A stretch of 64,000 nt of DNA. Origin: Chromohalobacter israelensis. GTDB taxonomy: Bacteria; Pseudomonadota; Gammaproteobacteria; Pseudomonadales; Halomonadaceae. The stretch covers positions 744,001 through 808,000 of the forward strand of contig JQNW01000001.1 in assembly GCA_000761475.1 (NCBI GenBank), written 5' to 3'. The notes beneath the pieces were generated by a model. That model was not told where the DNA came from, made no database searches, and saw nothing but the letters and a program-made list of their open reading frames with translations. Shown here one piece after another: positions 54,769 through 64,000 of this stretch. The position numbers and the translations under genes were made by a program. Numbering within the stretch: the stretch's first letter is position 1; the number at the start of each line of letters is the position of its first letter.

Positions 54769-55791
54769 ATGCCGATCCGCTGCCAGTGGTTGACCGTGCT
54801 GCTGGTTTCCCTCATTCCCGGTGTCGTCACTGCCAACGCTCAGAACATGCACAGTGTTGCCAATGCCTTCGGGGAGACATGCCTGCCTGCCCCGGCACAA
54901 CGCATCGTCACCCTCTATCAGGGCGCGACCGACACGGCAGTGGCACTGGGTATCACGCCGGTGGGTGTCGTCGACTCCTGGCTGGAAAAACCCATGTATC
55001 GCTACTTGCGTGACGCCCTCGACGGCGTGGAACACGTCGGCCTGGAGACCCAGCCCAACCTGGAGAAGGTCGCCTGGCTGGATCCGGACCTGATCGTGGC
55101 CACGCACTTTCGCCACGAGCGGGTCCGGCCGCTGCTGGAGAAGATAGCGCCGACGATCGCCACCGACAGCGTCTTCGACTTCAAGGCCACCCTGACCATG
55201 ATGGCCGAGGCCACCGGCCGACAAACTCGCGCCCATCGATTGCTTCGCGACTGGGACGACCGCGTGGCCGATTTTCGCTGCAAGATCGCCGAAAAACTGG
55301 GTGACGCCTGGCCACAGAAGGCTGCCGTGATCCGTTTCAAGAGCGACCATGTGCGTATCTATTCCACGGGCTTTGCCGGATCGATCCTCGATGAACTGGG
55401 CTTCACGCAGCCGGATACCCTTCACGACCGGGGCTGGGGCATGAAACTGACCAGTGAAGAAAACATCCCGGTCATGAATGCCGACGTGATCTTCGTGCTC
55501 TTGGAGCCCAACGATCCCGCCATCGCCCGCAACTATCGACACTGGACCTCCCACCCTCTCTGGGCACGACTGGATGCCGTGGGCAACGACCGTGTCTTCG
55601 AGGTAGACGCCGTGGACTGGATCATGGGCGGCGGCATCCTGGCCGCCAATGCCATGCTGGATGATCTGTATACCCACTATGGACTCGACCTTCCCCGTAC
55701 GCAGGCGTTAACTGCTGGCTGCCGATCCGACAGCGTCGAGGAGAGTCCCTCGGCCTCTCGGAAAAAGAACGAGGAATCGGCCACATGCTGA
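54769..55791 (+). CDS. Periplasmic ferric-siderophore binding protein (FecB/CbrA-like)
   Basis: This 340 aa protein has a signal peptide (LTVLLVSLIPGVVTANAQNM) and a class III binding fold (RIVTLYQGATDTAVALGITP, HVGLETQPNLEKVAWLDPDL, AVIRFKSDHVRIYSTGFAGS). AGGAGG precedes the ATG. The 3' end overlaps the first permease gene by 7 bp. It resembles binding proteins for ferric citrate or hydroxycarboxylate siderophores, but the ligand is not certain. Confidence 0.9.
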   Translation: MPIRCQWLTVLLVSLIPGVVTANAQNMHSVANAFGETCLPAPAQRIVTLYQGATDTAVALGITPVGVVDSWLEKPMYRYLRDALDGVEHVGLETQPNLEKVAWLDPDLIVATHFRHERVRPLLEKIAPTIATDSVFDFKATLTMMAEATGRQTRAHRLLRDWDDRVADFRCKIAEKLGDAWPQKAAVIRFKSDHVRIYSTGFAGSILDELGFTQPDTLHDRGWGMKLTSEENIPVMNADVIFVLLEPNDPAIARNYRHWTSHPLWARLDAVGNDRVFEVDAVDWIMGGGILAANAMLDDLYTHYGLDLPRTQALTAGCRSDSVEESPSASRKKNEESATC

Positions 55792-56792
55792 CGCGACGAA
55801 CGACACGCCTTGCGGGGCTGCTGGCCGGCCTGGTGCTGATGGCGACGACCTTCGCGGCGAGCGTCATGCTGGGCACCACCGAGCTACCGCCATCGGCCTT
55901 CATCGCGACCTTGCTGCATTACGATCCTTCCCGGGTCGCGCACATCATCATCGTCAAGGAACGCCTGCCACGCGCCGTGCTCGCCGTCCTGGTGGGCGCG
56001 AGCCTGGCCATCGCCGGCGCTCTGATGCAAACCCTGACCCGCAACCCCCTGGCATCGCCGGGTATTCTGGGGATCAACGCCGGGGCCATGTGCTTCGTGG
56101 TCATCGCCGTTGCGTTGTTGCCGCTGCACGCGCCGGCGGATTATGTCTGGGCGGCGCTGCTGGGAGCGCTCGTCGCGGCCTGCCTGGTCTTGATGTTGAG
56201 TCGCGGGGGCGGCCGTGCCGGGCCCTCCTCACTGCGGGTGGTACTGGCTGGCGTGGCCGTCACGGCCATGTTCGTCTCCTTCAGTCAGGGCCTGCTGATC
56301 ATCGACCATCAGAGCTTCGAGAGCGTGCTGTACTGGCTGGCCGGCTCCGTATCCGGGCGCGAGCTTTCGATCGTGGTTCCTCTACTGCCGCTCTTCGGCA
56401 TAGCCCTGCTGCTGTGCATGCTGCTGGTTCGACATGCCAACGCCTTGATGCTGGGCGATGACATGGTCACGAGCCTGGGCATGCATGTCGGCACCATCAA
56501 GCTCCTGCTCGGCCTGATAGTGATCCTGCTCGCCGGAAGCTCTGTCGCGCTGACCGGCATGATCGGTTTCGTCGGACTGATCGTTCCCCATATGGCACGC
56601 GGACTGTTCGGGGTCGATCACCGCTGGCTGCTGCCGGCCTGTGCCCTGCTGGGAGCCTGTTTGCTGCTGCTGGCCGATGTGGCGTCGCGTTTCTTGATGC
56701 CGCCGCAGGATGTACCGGTCGGGGTGATGACCGCCCTGATCGGCACCCCCTTCTTCATTTACCTGGCACGCAGGCAGCAGGCACGACCATGA
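55785..56792 (+). CDS. Iron-siderophore permease, FecCD family (FecC/CbrB-like)
   Basis: This 335 aa membrane protein has FecCD motifs: RLPRAVLAVLVGASLAIAGA near residue 60, LMQTLTRNPLASPGILGINA, and VALTGMIGFVGLIVPHMARG near residue 260. It overlaps its neighbours on both sides (7 bp and 4 bp), so translation is coupled. It pairs with the next permease as a heterodimer. Confidence 0.93.
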   Translation: MLTRRTTRLAGLLAGLVLMATTFAASVMLGTTELPPSAFIATLLHYDPSRVAHIIIVKERLPRAVLAVLVGASLAIAGALMQTLTRNPLASPGILGINAGAMCFVVIAVALLPLHAPADYVWAALLGALVAACLVLMLSRGGGRAGPSSLRVVLAGVAVTAMFVSFSQGLLIIDHQSFESVLYWLAGSVSGRELSIVVPLLPLFGIALLLCMLLVRHANALMLGDDMVTSLGMHVGTIKLLLGLIVILLAGSSVALTGMIGFVGLIVPHMARGLFGVDHRWLLPACALLGACLLLLADVASRFLMPPQDVPVGVMTALIGTPFFIYLARRQQARP

Positions 56793-57835
56793 CGCATTCC
56801 CCTGCCTTGACCACAGCCGTCGATCGCATCGTCGGGAACCGGGCGCTTCGTTATTCGGGCATGGTGGGTCTTCTCGGGCTGGTGCTGCTGGCCAGCATGG
56901 GCCTTTCCCTGCGCCTTGGCAGCTTTCCCACCTCGCTGCATGAAGTCGGACAGGCGTTGTTCGATCCACAGGACAGCGAGATCGCCTTCATCGTCTGGGA
57001 GCTGCGCCTGCCGCGCATCCTGCTGGCCGTGCTGGCGGGGGCGGCTCTGGCCGTGGCCGGCGCCATCCTGCAAGGCATCGTGCGCAATCCGCTGGCATCG
57101 CCGGACGTGATCGGCATCACCAGCGGCGCCGCCATGGGCGCCGTCATCTTCCTCGCACTGTTCGGCACCACCCTAAGCGTGCACTGGCTGCCGGCCGCCG
57201 CATTGCTGGGCGCCTTGCTGTCCGCTCTGCTGATGTTCTCGCTGGCCTGGAAGGACGGTATCACGCCCATGCGCATGGTACTGGTCGGCATCGGCCTCTC
57301 CGCCGCCGCGGGGTCGGTGACGACCCTGCTGATCGTGATCAGCGACGATACCGCCGCCATGACGGCTTATGTATGGCTGACCGGCAGCCTCTACGCCGCT
57401 CAATGGCAGGATGTCCTCGGCATGCTGCCATGGTTGCTGGTCACCGTACCCTTGTGTCTTTCGCAGGCCCGCCACCTGAGTGTCATGGCGCTCGGAGATC
57501 ACGTGGCTCGAGGTCTGGGCGTGAACGTGCCCTGCTGTCGGCTGTTGCTGATGGGCTGCAGCGTGATACTGGCGGGCACGGCCGTGGCTTTTGCCGGTGG
57601 CCTCGGCTTCGTGGGCCTGATCGCACCGCATATCGCCTCCCGCCTGGTGGGCCAGGACTTCCTGCGGCGATTGCCCGTCACCGCCCTGGTCGGGGCGCTG
57701 ATCGTCCTCCATGCCGATCTGCTGGGCCGCGTGGCCTTCCTGCCCAAGGACCTGCCCGCCGGCATCTTCGTCTCGGGCGTGGGGGCGCCGTTTTTCGTCT
57801 ACCTGTTGTATCGCCATCGCGATCACTCACGGTAG
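56789..57835 (+). CDS. Iron-siderophore permease, FecCD family (FecD/CbrC-like)
   Basis: This 348 aa membrane protein has RLPRILLAVLAGAALAVAGA, ILQGIVRNPLASPDVIGITS and VAFAGGLGFVGLIAPHIASR. It is the second half of the permease pair. No ATPase gene follows, although such clusters normally end with one. The next gene is a [2Fe-2S] protein, so the ATPase must come from elsewhere, possibly the fhuC-like gene at 44931. Confidence 0.93.
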   Translation: MTHSPALTTAVDRIVGNRALRYSGMVGLLGLVLLASMGLSLRLGSFPTSLHEVGQALFDPQDSEIAFIVWELRLPRILLAVLAGAALAVAGAILQGIVRNPLASPDVIGITSGAAMGAVIFLALFGTTLSVHWLPAAALLGALLSALLMFSLAWKDGITPMRMVLVGIGLSAAAGSVTTLLIVISDDTAAMTAYVWLTGSLYAAQWQDVLGMLPWLLVTVPLCLSQARHLSVMALGDHVARGLGVNVPCCRLLLMGCSVILAGTAVAFAGGLGFVGLIAPHIASRLVGQDFLRRLPVTALVGALIVLHADLLGRVAFLPKDLPAGIFVSGVGAPFFVYLLYRHRDHSR

Positions 57836-57947
57836 ACGACACGACAAGACCCTGACTCGAACGCGAGGTTTTTTCCGACATGCGCCTTTGCATTGCACAA
57901 CGTTCTCGTGAAGCGCGACGCCCCGAAATCCAGCGGGAGCATGCCTC

Positions 57948-58850
57948 ATGAAGCGAACCTTCTGCGCCGATCTCGGCCTCGAACAGGGCGACCCACTGGC
58001 CGGCAGTGCCGCCCACGCCGAGCGCAACCTGCTGATCAGTTGGCCTCGCGCCAAGTGGACACGCAACCTGCGTCATGCCCACGACATGCCGGAAAGCCTG
58101 ATGCAAACCCTCGACGCCATCGCCGCCGGTGAGCGGCGGGTCAATCTGATTCACCGACGCGAGCAGGCCGACGCGAGCCATCAGGTGTTTCTGATGCCCG
58201 AACGCCGGCAATTCGTCGTGCCTCGCGCGGAGCTGGAGACGTTTCTGGCCGCGTGGCAGTCAGGGGCGCCGCTGACGGCATGGGAAGGTGTACAGGTCGA
58301 ACACGACCTGTTGCTGTGCTGCACCCACGGCAAGAAGGACAAGTGCTGCGCCAGGAACGGTTACCGGACCTACAAAGAATTGGCTCGGACCGTTGCGGCA
58401 CACGAGCTGCCTTTCGATGTCTGGGAAAGCAGTCATCTGGGCGGCTGCCGCTTCGCCGCCAGCCTCGTGCTGCTCTCGCCGGTCCGCAAGTACGGTCGCA
58501 TCACGCCGCAGCAGGCATTGCCCTTCCTGCAAGCGGAGGCACGAGGCCGTCGTTTTCTGCCCGGCTATCGCGGCGACTCCCGACTGACACCCGCGCAGCA
58601 GTGCGCCCAGCTTGCCGCCCTGGGCTTCCTGGAACGACGCTACCCGGCGGCCAACCTGAGGTTACAGGACGACACCGGCGACGAGCAGCGGCGGTGCATC
58701 CTGTGGCAATGGGAGCAAGGTGGCGCGCATGGTCGGCTGCGGACGGTATGCGAAACGACGGCGATCCTGCGCGTCGACATGTGCTCCGATCTGGACGACG
58801 GCCCCACCGAGAGCCTCGTCTGGCATGCCACCCAGATCGTACCTGCATGA
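57948..58850 (+). CDS. Sucrase/ferredoxin-like (Suc_Fer) thioredoxin-fold [2Fe-2S] protein
   Basis: This 300 aa cytoplasmic protein has the Suc_Fer-like (PF06999) core: LLLCCTHGKKDKCCARNGYR at about residue 120, and VWESSHLGGCRFAASLVLLS at about residue 160. The Cys residues in CTHGKKDKC and HLGGC are the likely cluster ligands. Proteins of this type near siderophore importers are plausible ferric-siderophore reductases, but this is inferred from position. It lies about 110 bp after the second permease and ends 48 bp from the convergent exporter gene. Confidence 0.82.
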   Translation: MKRTFCADLGLEQGDPLAGSAAHAERNLLISWPRAKWTRNLRHAHDMPESLMQTLDAIAAGERRVNLIHRREQADASHQVFLMPERRQFVVPRAELETFLAAWQSGAPLTAWEGVQVEHDLLLCCTHGKKDKCCARNGYRTYKELARTVAAHELPFDVWESSHLGGCRFAASLVLLSPVRKYGRITPQQALPFLQAEARGRRFLPGYRGDSRLTPAQQCAQLAALGFLERRYPAANLRLQDDTGDEQRRCILWQWEQGGAHGRLRTVCETTAILRVDMCSDLDDGPTESLVWHATQIVPA

Positions 58851-58898
58851 GCGTGACTGGCATGAGAGTGGCAGCCGCCGCAGGTAGCCTGCCGTCCC

Positions 58899-60572
58899 TC
58901 ACACGTTGTCCGATGTGTCCTCGAGCCGTGCCACGGCGTCGCGGCTGACACGCTCGCGCATCTCGCCGGTCAGTTCGCTCAACTGGCCCGCGCGCATCTC
59001 CAGCAAGCGGTCGGCGTGCTGGAAGTAGTGATCGTCATGACTGATGGCGAACACGGTCTTGCCGCTGTCGCGCAACATGGGCAGCAGTTCGCGATAGAAG
59101 ATGCGCCGGAACTGCGGATCCTGGTCCGCCGCCCATTCGTCGAGCAGCAGGATGTCGCGCTGTTCGGCAACCGCCAGCAGCAGTGCCAGGCGCTTGCGCT
59201 GCCCCTGGGAAAGCTGCGTGTTGGTCACCCGCCAGCCGTCGAAATGCAGCTTCTCGCCCATGCCCAGGCGCTCGATCCAGCTCTCCGCCAATGTCGTGTC
59301 GGGCGTCTCGCCTCCCGGTCCCATCACGCGATCGAAGAGATGGAAGTCGGTGAACACGGCCGCGAAACGACTGCGGAAGGCGTGCCACCCTTCTGCGTCG
59401 ACGGGCTGCCCGTCGATCAGTATGTCGCCGCTGGCCGGCTGATAAAGGCCCGTCAACAGGCGTGCCAGCGTCGACTTCCCGCTGCCGTTGCCGCCGATCA
59501 AGAAGACCAGCTCGCCACGCGACAGCGTCAGATCGACAGGGCCGACTTCGAAGCCGCGGCCATGCTCGCCGGCGGCATAGGCGAAGGTCACGCCGCGCAG
59601 CTCCAGGGTCTGCCAATCGCCATGCGCGGCACTGTCGCCGAACTCGGCGCGATAACCGGCCAGCTCCAGGTCCTTGAGCTTGTTGAAGGCGACCTGGGCA
59701 CTCAGCAGGGTGGGCAGCGCCCCGACGGCTTGAATCAGCGGCGTGCGCAGGAACAGCAGGGTCAGCGAGTAGGTGGCCGCCACGTTGGTATTGGCCCATC
59801 CCAGGCCATTGGCGAGGAAAAACACCAGCCCGATGGCCCCCAGCATCATGATGTTCGACCAGTTCACCGCGCTGAGATGGAAGGTGTCCGAGCGGATGAT
59901 GTGATGACGATACTGCTTGGCATCGTGCTCGTAGACATCCTCGTAGAGCGCCCTGGCGCGGTCGCGGTTGAGCGCCAGTTCCTTGCGGCCATCGATCACC
60001 GCCTCGTAGTCCTTGTAGAGGCGATCCTCGGTTTCGCGCACGCGTCCCAGATGGCGATACACATGCGAAACCAGGTACCAGCCGCCGACGACCGTCACCG
60101 CCACCCACAGCGAGGTGATCAGCAGCATGCCCGGCGAGAGCCAGGCCAGGTACGCGGCCGAGCCCAGCGTCAGGATCACGCCCTGCACCAGCTCGGGCAG
60201 CCGTACGAAGGCGATGGTGATATTGCGTACGTCGCTCGACAGGCTCGCCAGCAGATGCGCGCTGCCCAGCCGCTCGATGCGTTCGATATCGGTATCCAGA
60301 ATGCGCTTGATCAACCGCCCGCGCAGCCGATAGACGAAGTGATGGCCCAGGGTGGTCAGCGCCAGCTGCGAGCCGAGCGTCACCGCCAGCAACAGGGCGA
60401 TCAGCCCCAGGAACTGCGGCAACACCCACTGCGGAGCGCCCTGGGCCTCGATCAGGTGCTGGTTGATGAACGCGATGACGCCGATGCCCAATCCGGCGCT
60501 GGCCAGGCTCAGCACCATGACGCCGATGAACGCCCAGCGATAGTCGCGATACACGACGCGCAATAATTCCAT
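58899..60572 (-). CDS. Cyclic-peptide/siderophore ABC exporter (PvdE/SyrD/YojI family)
   Basis: This 557 aa protein fuses six membrane helices (about residues 10-310) to an ATPase. Walker A is [20 protein letters not shown], the signature region is [20 protein letters not shown], and Walker B is [20 protein letters not shown]. The diverged [11 protein letters not shown] signature and DEWAADQDP are hallmarks of the PvdE/SyrD/YojI group that exports peptide siderophores or lipopeptides. The ATG at 60572 ([13 protein letters not shown]) is chosen over the long frame to 60794. A Fur-like box lies about 95 bp upstream. It suggests the cell secretes a peptide siderophore made elsewhere. Confidence 0.92.
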   Translation of the reverse strand: MELLRVVYRDYRWAFIGVMVLSLASAGLGIGVIAFINQHLIEAQGAPQWVLPQFLGLIALLLAVTLGSQLALTTLGHHFVYRLRGRLIKRILDTDIERIERLGSAHLLASLSSDVRNITIAFVRLPELVQGVILTLGSAAYLAWLSPGMLLITSLWVAVTVVGGWYLVSHVYRHLGRVRETEDRLYKDYEAVIDGRKELALNRDRARALYEDVYEHDAKQYRHHIIRSDTFHLSAVNWSNIMMLGAIGLVFFLANGLGWANTNVAATYSLTLLFLRTPLIQAVGALPTLLSAQVAFNKLKDLELAGYRAEFGDSAAHGDWQTLELRGVTFAYAAGEHGRGFEVGPVDLTLSRGELVFLIGGNGSGKSTLARLLTGLYQPASGDILIDGQPVDAEGWHAFRSRFAAVFTDFHLFDRVMGPGGETPDTTLAESWIERLGMGEKLHFDGWRVTNTQLSQGQRKRLALLLAVAEQRDILLLDEWAADQDPQFRRIFYRELLPMLRDSGKTVFAISHDDHYFQHADRLLEMRAGQLSELTGEMRERVSRDAVARLEDTSDNV

Positions 60573-60665
60573 GCAAGCCCCAAGGTGGCGACGCGCCGCG
60601 CGAACGCGACGCCGATGAATGTCAGCGTGGCCCACGATTCTTGCCAATTCGCGCGCCACGTCAAG

Positions 60666-60684
60666 GTAAAGGATTCTCGTTTTC
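60666..60684. promoter_or_regulatory. Fur box between the PvdE-like exporter and the AEC permease genes
   Basis: Read on the minus strand, GAAAACGAGAATCCTTTAC matches GATAATGAGAATCATTATC at 14 of 19 positions, with the GAGAATC core. It lies 94 bp before the exporter ATG and 139 bp before the divergent permease ATG; the exporter is the likelier target. Confidence 0.65.
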
Positions 60685-60823
60685 GCGTTCACGTTGCAAC
60701 GCATTACCACGATTGGCGACAATAGCGCCCGTGTGGCGCATTCCGCGACCGTATCGTTCGCGTTCACAACCTCTCGCCCGACTCCGCCACGCACCGGGCG
60801 CCGACACTCAATCAGGCTCGCGC

Positions 60824-61699
60824 ATGCTCGCCGAACTCTTCGCTGTCATGGCCCCCGTCTTTGTGGGTGCCACCATCGGTTTTGGCTGGGTACGCCTGGG
60901 ATACGCGTATCCCACGGACTTCGTCACCAAGCTGGTCTTCAATGTCGGCACGCCGTCGTTGATCCTCGCCTCGCTCTCCGGCGCCAACATCGATGCCCAT
61001 ACCTTCGGACGCACCATGCTGAGCACGCTGGCCGTGCTCGTCATCATGGCGCTGGCGACTGTCTTGATGGCGCTGTTGCTGCGCAAGGACTGGCGCGTCC
61101 TGCTGGCGCCCATGATGTACCCCAACACCGGCAACATGGGCCTGCCGGTGGCGCTCTACGCCTTCGGCAAGGAAGGCTTCGCCTATGCCATCACCGTGAT
61201 GGTGACGGTCGCCCTGGTGCAGTTCACCTTCGGGGTGATGATGATCAGCCGCAGCAATCCCCTGAAGAGCCTGCTGCGTACGCCTACCGTCTACAGCATC
61301 CTCCTGTCGGTGGCCATTCTGCTGACGGATACCGACCTGCCGCGCTGGATCGACAACACCGTGGACCTGATCTCCGGCTTCACCGTGCCGTTGATGTTGA
61401 TCACCCTCGGCGTCTCGCTGGCCAACATCCAGGTACGCAGCCTGTCCTCGGGGCTCGCCTTCAGCCTTCTGCGCACGGCCTTCGCCGTCTGCGTGGCCTA
61501 CGGCGTGGGCTGGGCACTGCACCTTCCGCCCCTGGCGCAGAGCGTGCTCATCCTGCAAATGAGCATGCCCGTGGCAGTCTACAACTACCTCTTCGCCCAG
61601 CGCTCGCGCCGCGAACCGGCGTACGTCGCCAGTCTCGTGTTCTGTTCAACCCTGCTCGCCTTCATCTACGTGCCGGTACTGCTCGCGCTGTTCATGTAG
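60824..61699 (+). CDS. AEC (auxin efflux carrier) family transporter
   Basis: This 291 aa membrane protein has about ten helices ([40 protein letters not shown]) and family features such as [20 protein letters not shown] near residue 100 and [20 protein letters not shown] near residue 245. Members carry malonate, malate or other organic acids. The ATG at 60824 is chosen because the long upstream frame to 60641 is not membrane-like. The substrate is unknown. Confidence 0.9.
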   Translation: MLAELFAVMAPVFVGATIGFGWVRLGYAYPTDFVTKLVFNVGTPSLILASLSGANIDAHTFGRTMLSTLAVLVIMALATVLMALLLRKDWRVLLAPMMYPNTGNMGLPVALYAFGKEGFAYAITVMVTVALVQFTFGVMMISRSNPLKSLLRTPTVYSILLSVAILLTDTDLPRWIDNTVDLISGFTVPLMLITLGVSLANIQVRSLSSGLAFSLLRTAFAVCVAYGVGWALHLPPLAQSVLILQMSMPVAVYNYLFAQRSRREPAYVASLVFCSTLLAFIYVPVLLALFM

Positions 61700-61836
61700 A
61701 TATGCCCCGACGGCCTGGGTAGCTGGCCTGGCAGCGTCTGGCCATATAATTGTCACAGCATGAATCTCTGTTATTCTGCGTAATGTGCGACGCGCAGGAA
61801 GCGCTCGCAAATTGGCAACCGTTCAGGAGGAACGCC

Positions 61837-62034
61837 ATGAATTGGGATCAAATCGAAGGTCGCTGGACCGAACTCAAGGGCAAGGCCAAGGCTTCTTGGG
61901 GCGAGATGAGCGACGATGAACTCGATCAGATTGCCGGCAAGCGCGATCAAATGATCGGCAAGCTGCAGACCAAATACGGTATCAGCAAGGAAGAAGCCGA
62001 AAAGCGCGCCGACGATTGGGCGCGTTCGATCTGA
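61837..62034 (+). CDS. CsbD-family stress protein
   Basis: This 65 aa protein is MNWDQIEGRWTELKGKAKAS, then WGEMSDDELDQIAGKRDQMI and GKLQTKYGISKEEAEKRADD, the standard CsbD layout. AGGAGG precedes the ATG. CsbD-like proteins are abundant under general stress; the molecular function is not established. It is followed by a PRC-barrel gene on the same strand. Confidence 0.95.
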   Translation: MNWDQIEGRWTELKGKAKASWGEMSDDELDQIAGKRDQMIGKLQTKYGISKEEAEKRADDWARSI

Positions 62035-62095
62035 CCAGATCGGACGCGGGCACTACCCCATCGAATTCATAGAATCACGAAGAAGGAGCTTCACC

Positions 62096-62620
62096 ATGCG
62101 CAACTCAATGTACCGCATGACGCAAACCGCCATTCTCATCGGTGGCCTGAGCCTGACGGGCGCGGCCCTCGCGCAATCCGAGACGCAGCCGCAGGGGCTG
62201 TATTCGGCCGACGAGCTGATGGATGCCGATGTATTCCTCGCGGAAACGCCCGATGAAGACGTCGGCGATGTCGAGGACGTGCTGCTCGGCGAAGACATGA
62301 GCGTGCAGGCGTTGGTCATCGAGACCGGCGGCGTGCTCGATCTCGGCGATACCCATCGCGTGATCGACCGCGATGACTTCACCCTGGAAACGCACAACGG
62401 CGACGACCTCGACGATCTGGATTATCGCGTCACGCTCGAGATGACGCGCGACGATGTGGCCAAGCTGCCCGAATACGACAACGACTGGTGGCAGAACGCC
62501 CAGGAACAGGCTCGCCAGGCTTGGGAAAACACCAAGCAAGGCGCGGAAAGTGCCTGGCAGAGCACCAAGTCGGCCACGGCCGACCTGCTCGACGATGCCA
62601 GCGACGCCATCAGCAACTGA
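62096..62620 (+). CDS. Secreted PRC-barrel domain protein
   Basis: This 174 aa protein has a signal peptide (TAILIGGLSLTGAALAQSET) and a PRC-barrel-like region (GLYSADELMDADVFLAETPD, then VGDVEDVLLGEDMSVQALVI). The C-terminal tail has repeated aromatic/Ala helices (WQNAQEQARQAWENTKQGAE, SAWQSTKSATADLLDDASDA) like LEA-type stress proteins. AAGGAG lies upstream of the ATG. The role is probably in envelope stress; the exact function is unknown. Confidence 0.88.
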   Translation: MRNSMYRMTQTAILIGGLSLTGAALAQSETQPQGLYSADELMDADVFLAETPDEDVGDVEDVLLGEDMSVQALVIETGGVLDLGDTHRVIDRDDFTLETHNGDDLDDLDYRVTLEMTRDDVAKLPEYDNDWWQNAQEQARQAWENTKQGAESAWQSTKSATADLLDDASDAISN

Positions 62621-62662
62621 TCATGGCTCGACGGGTGACTCGTCACCCGCTGCCTGAACTGG

Positions 62663-62692
62663 AAGAGGCCTGCCACTCGGCAGGCCTCTTTT
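62663..62692 (+). terminator. Terminator after the PRC-barrel gene
   Basis: A perfect 10-bp stem (GAGGCCTGCC / GGCAGGCCTC, ACTC loop) is followed by TTTTATT. Confidence 0.92.
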
Positions 62693-62784
62693 ATTGCCCT
62701 TTACCCGTATTGCCCTGTATTCGCATTGCTCTGTGCCCGGAACCGCCCGGCATCTGGTGAAGCCCGGCAGGCATCCAGCCAAGA

Positions 62785-62810
62785 AAAAGGCCACCCGAAG
62801 GTGGCCTTTT
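62785..62810 (-). terminator. Bidirectional terminator after the DUF4168 gene
   Basis: A perfect 11-bp stem (AAAAGGCCACC / GGTGGCCTTTT, CGAA tetraloop) continues on the minus strand into TTTTTCTT. It lies 65 bp past the DUF4168 stop. Confidence 0.88.
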
Positions 62811-62874
62811 CCGCGAAGGTCGTATCGATTCGACATCGACACCGGTATCACCGCGCGGGTGATACCGTATTCAC

Positions 62875-63273
62875 TTACTGCTGCTCTTGCACCATGCCCT
62901 GGACACGCTGCATGAGCTCGGGATCCTGCTGGATCGCCTGGCCGATGGCGTTGAAGTCTTCGACACTCATGCCGCTGTCTTCGACGACGCTGACCATTTC
63001 TTCATTTGCTTCCTGACGCAAATCCTGTTGGGCCGACTCGTCTTCGGCGTTCTGCAGCTTCTGCGTATATTCCTGAGAAACCTTGGCGATTTCCTGAGAC
63101 GCATCGGCGAACTGCTGAAGCTGTTCATCGGAGAAGTTCTGTGCTGCTGCACCCTGTTGGGTCTGACCAGCACCGCTCGCTGCCGGGTCTTCCTGCTGTG
63201 CCATTGCCGCCGGTGCCGCTACCATTCCGGTGGTCAGCATAGCCGCTGATACAAAAGCAGTGATCCGTTGCAT
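62875..63273 (-). CDS. DUF4168 family secreted protein
   Basis: This 132 aa protein has a signal peptide (FVSAAMLTTGMVAAPAAMAQ) and a Gln/Glu-rich helical mature part (NFSDEQLQQFADASQEIAKV, GMSVEDFNAIGQAIQQDPEL). This is the DUF4168 pattern of two helix blocks around a conserved FSDEQLQ start. GGAGG precedes the ATG at 63273. It is periplasmic and of unknown function. Confidence 0.9.
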   Translation of the reverse strand: MQRITAFVSAAMLTTGMVAAPAAMAQQEDPAASGAGQTQQGAAAQNFSDEQLQQFADASQEIAKVSQEYTQKLQNAEDESAQQDLRQEANEEMVSVVEDSGMSVEDFNAIGQAIQQDPELMQRVQGMVQEQQ

Positions 63274-63389
63274 GTATACCTCCAGGTTTTGCGTGTACGT
63301 GGACACTCTGACGCCCACGAACGAAGTGAGTTCAACTTTTCGCGTTACTGCGTGTAATCAATGCGCCGTTTCATCAATACGGCGAGTCA

Positions 63390-64000
63390 TCAACCGTTCG
63401 TCTCGAGCCATCCGACGATGGCCTCGATGCCTTCACGTACCTTGACCAAGGCGAGATCGGCCTCTGCCGCCTCGACGTCGACCGATGCTCGTGCGAGCAA
63501 ATCCGTACCATCAAAATCTACATAGGCCAGACGTAACGCGAGCACACTAGGGTCGCAGCCAAAGGCACTTCCCGGCAAGAGCGCCACGCCGGCATCGTCG
63601 AGCAGACGCGTCGTCAATTCGGCACTGGTGGTGATGCCCCGCGCCCGCAATGCCTCGCGGTGGCCTTCGAAATCGGGAAACAGATAGAAACCGCCGTCCG
63701 GTGCATGCGTGCGCACGCCGGCTGCCTCCAGACGTTGCGCGCACCAGCGGCCGATCGCCCCCAGCCAGCGCCGCTGCGTCTCGAGATACGCCGCCTGGGC
63801 CGACGTCACGGCGTAGGCGGTCTCCGCCGCCGCCTGCACCGGGCTGGTCACACTCGACCAGGTTTCGGAGGCGATGCCGATCAGACGTGCCAGCAAGTCG
63901 GCGCCCAGCGCTTCGGGCACGTTGAGCACGCCCAGTCGCCATCCGCCCGCGCCGCACCACTTGGATAGCCCACTGGTGGTCAGCGTGCCTTCCGGGTAAT
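63390..64000 (-). CDS. Class I/II aminotransferase, C-terminal part (runs off the window)
   Basis: About 203 C-terminal residues are present. The PLP-binding Lys lies in TTSGLSKWCGAGGWRLGVLN at the window edge, followed by the conserved RTHAPDGGFYLFPDFEGHRE and LDDAGVALLPGSAFGCDPSV. The Arg that binds the substrate carboxylate is in ALRLAYVDFDG. The enzyme transfers amino groups between amino and 2-oxo acids; the substrate is unclear. The true start lies beyond 64000; the GTG/ATG-like codon at 63929 is internal. Confidence 0.9.
   Translation of the reverse strand, partial: YPEGTLTTSGLSKWCGAGGWRLGVLNVPEALGADLLARLIGIASETWSSVTSPVQAAAETAYAVTSAQAAYLETQRRWLGAIGRWCAQRLEAAGVRTHAPDGGFYLFPDFEGHREALRARGITTSAELTTRLLDDAGVALLPGSAFGCDPSVLALRLAYVDFDGTDLLARASVDVEAAEADLALVKVREGIEAIVGWLETNG

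Overview
This 64 kb window is GC-rich gammaproteobacterial DNA and most resembles the Halomonadaceae (Chromohalobacter/Halomonas). That assignment is an inference from gene content: compatible-solute genes, TRAP transport, Fur-type siderophore uptake, KatE and FliA-type chemoreceptor promoters. No marker gene proves the genus.

Region 1 (1-17.8 kb) looks like ordinary chromosome. It has two chemoreceptors with FliA-like promoters, a LysE exporter divergent from a MocR regulator, a large KatE catalase, an ECF sigma/anti-sigma pair followed by a small periplasmic protein, a GbsR-type regulator with a cysteine hydrolase and an orphan glycine-betaine-type binding protein, and a PatZ-like acyl-CoA synthetase/acetyltransferase with a zinc alcohol dehydrogenase.

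Region 2 (about 17.9-31.7 kb) is an accessory defence island whose edges are visibly AT-rich. On the minus strand it reads hsdM, hsdS, GIY-YIG protein, HNH protein, SRAP gene, decayed ORF, hsdR, HNH-like gene. Two members are broken by insertion sequences. An IS3-family element splits the SRAP (YedK/HMCES-type) gene. An IS5-family element splits the last, HNH-like gene. Both interrupted genes rejoin in frame once the IS is removed, although the SRAP gene has also decayed further. The type I restriction-modification core looks intact.

Region 3 (31.7-41.0 kb) has a TRAP transporter, a 2-hydroxy-acid dehydrogenase and an FCD/GntR regulator in one operon, so it probably takes up and oxidises a hydroxy acid. 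It continues with a lone PD-(D/E)XK-type protein, a FitAB/VapBC-type toxin-antitoxin pair, a sodium:solute symporter and a tRNA-Ile2(CAT).

Region 4 (41.1-60.8 kb) is an iron/siderophore locus: a phosphopantetheinyl transferase, three TonB-dependent receptors, a complete FhuCDB-type importer, a second binding protein with two permeases but no ATPase, a sucrase/ferredoxin-like [2Fe-2S] protein and a PvdE/SyrD-type exporter. Several Fur-box-like sequences precede these genes. No NRPS or siderophore synthetase is in the window. An IS150-like IS3-family element lies in the locus, and two related heptanucleotide tandem arrays flank it or sit in a promoter region.

Region 5 (60.8-64 kb) has an AEC permease, three small stress/envelope proteins (CsbD, PRC-barrel, DUF4168) and the 3' part of an aminotransferase that runs off the end.
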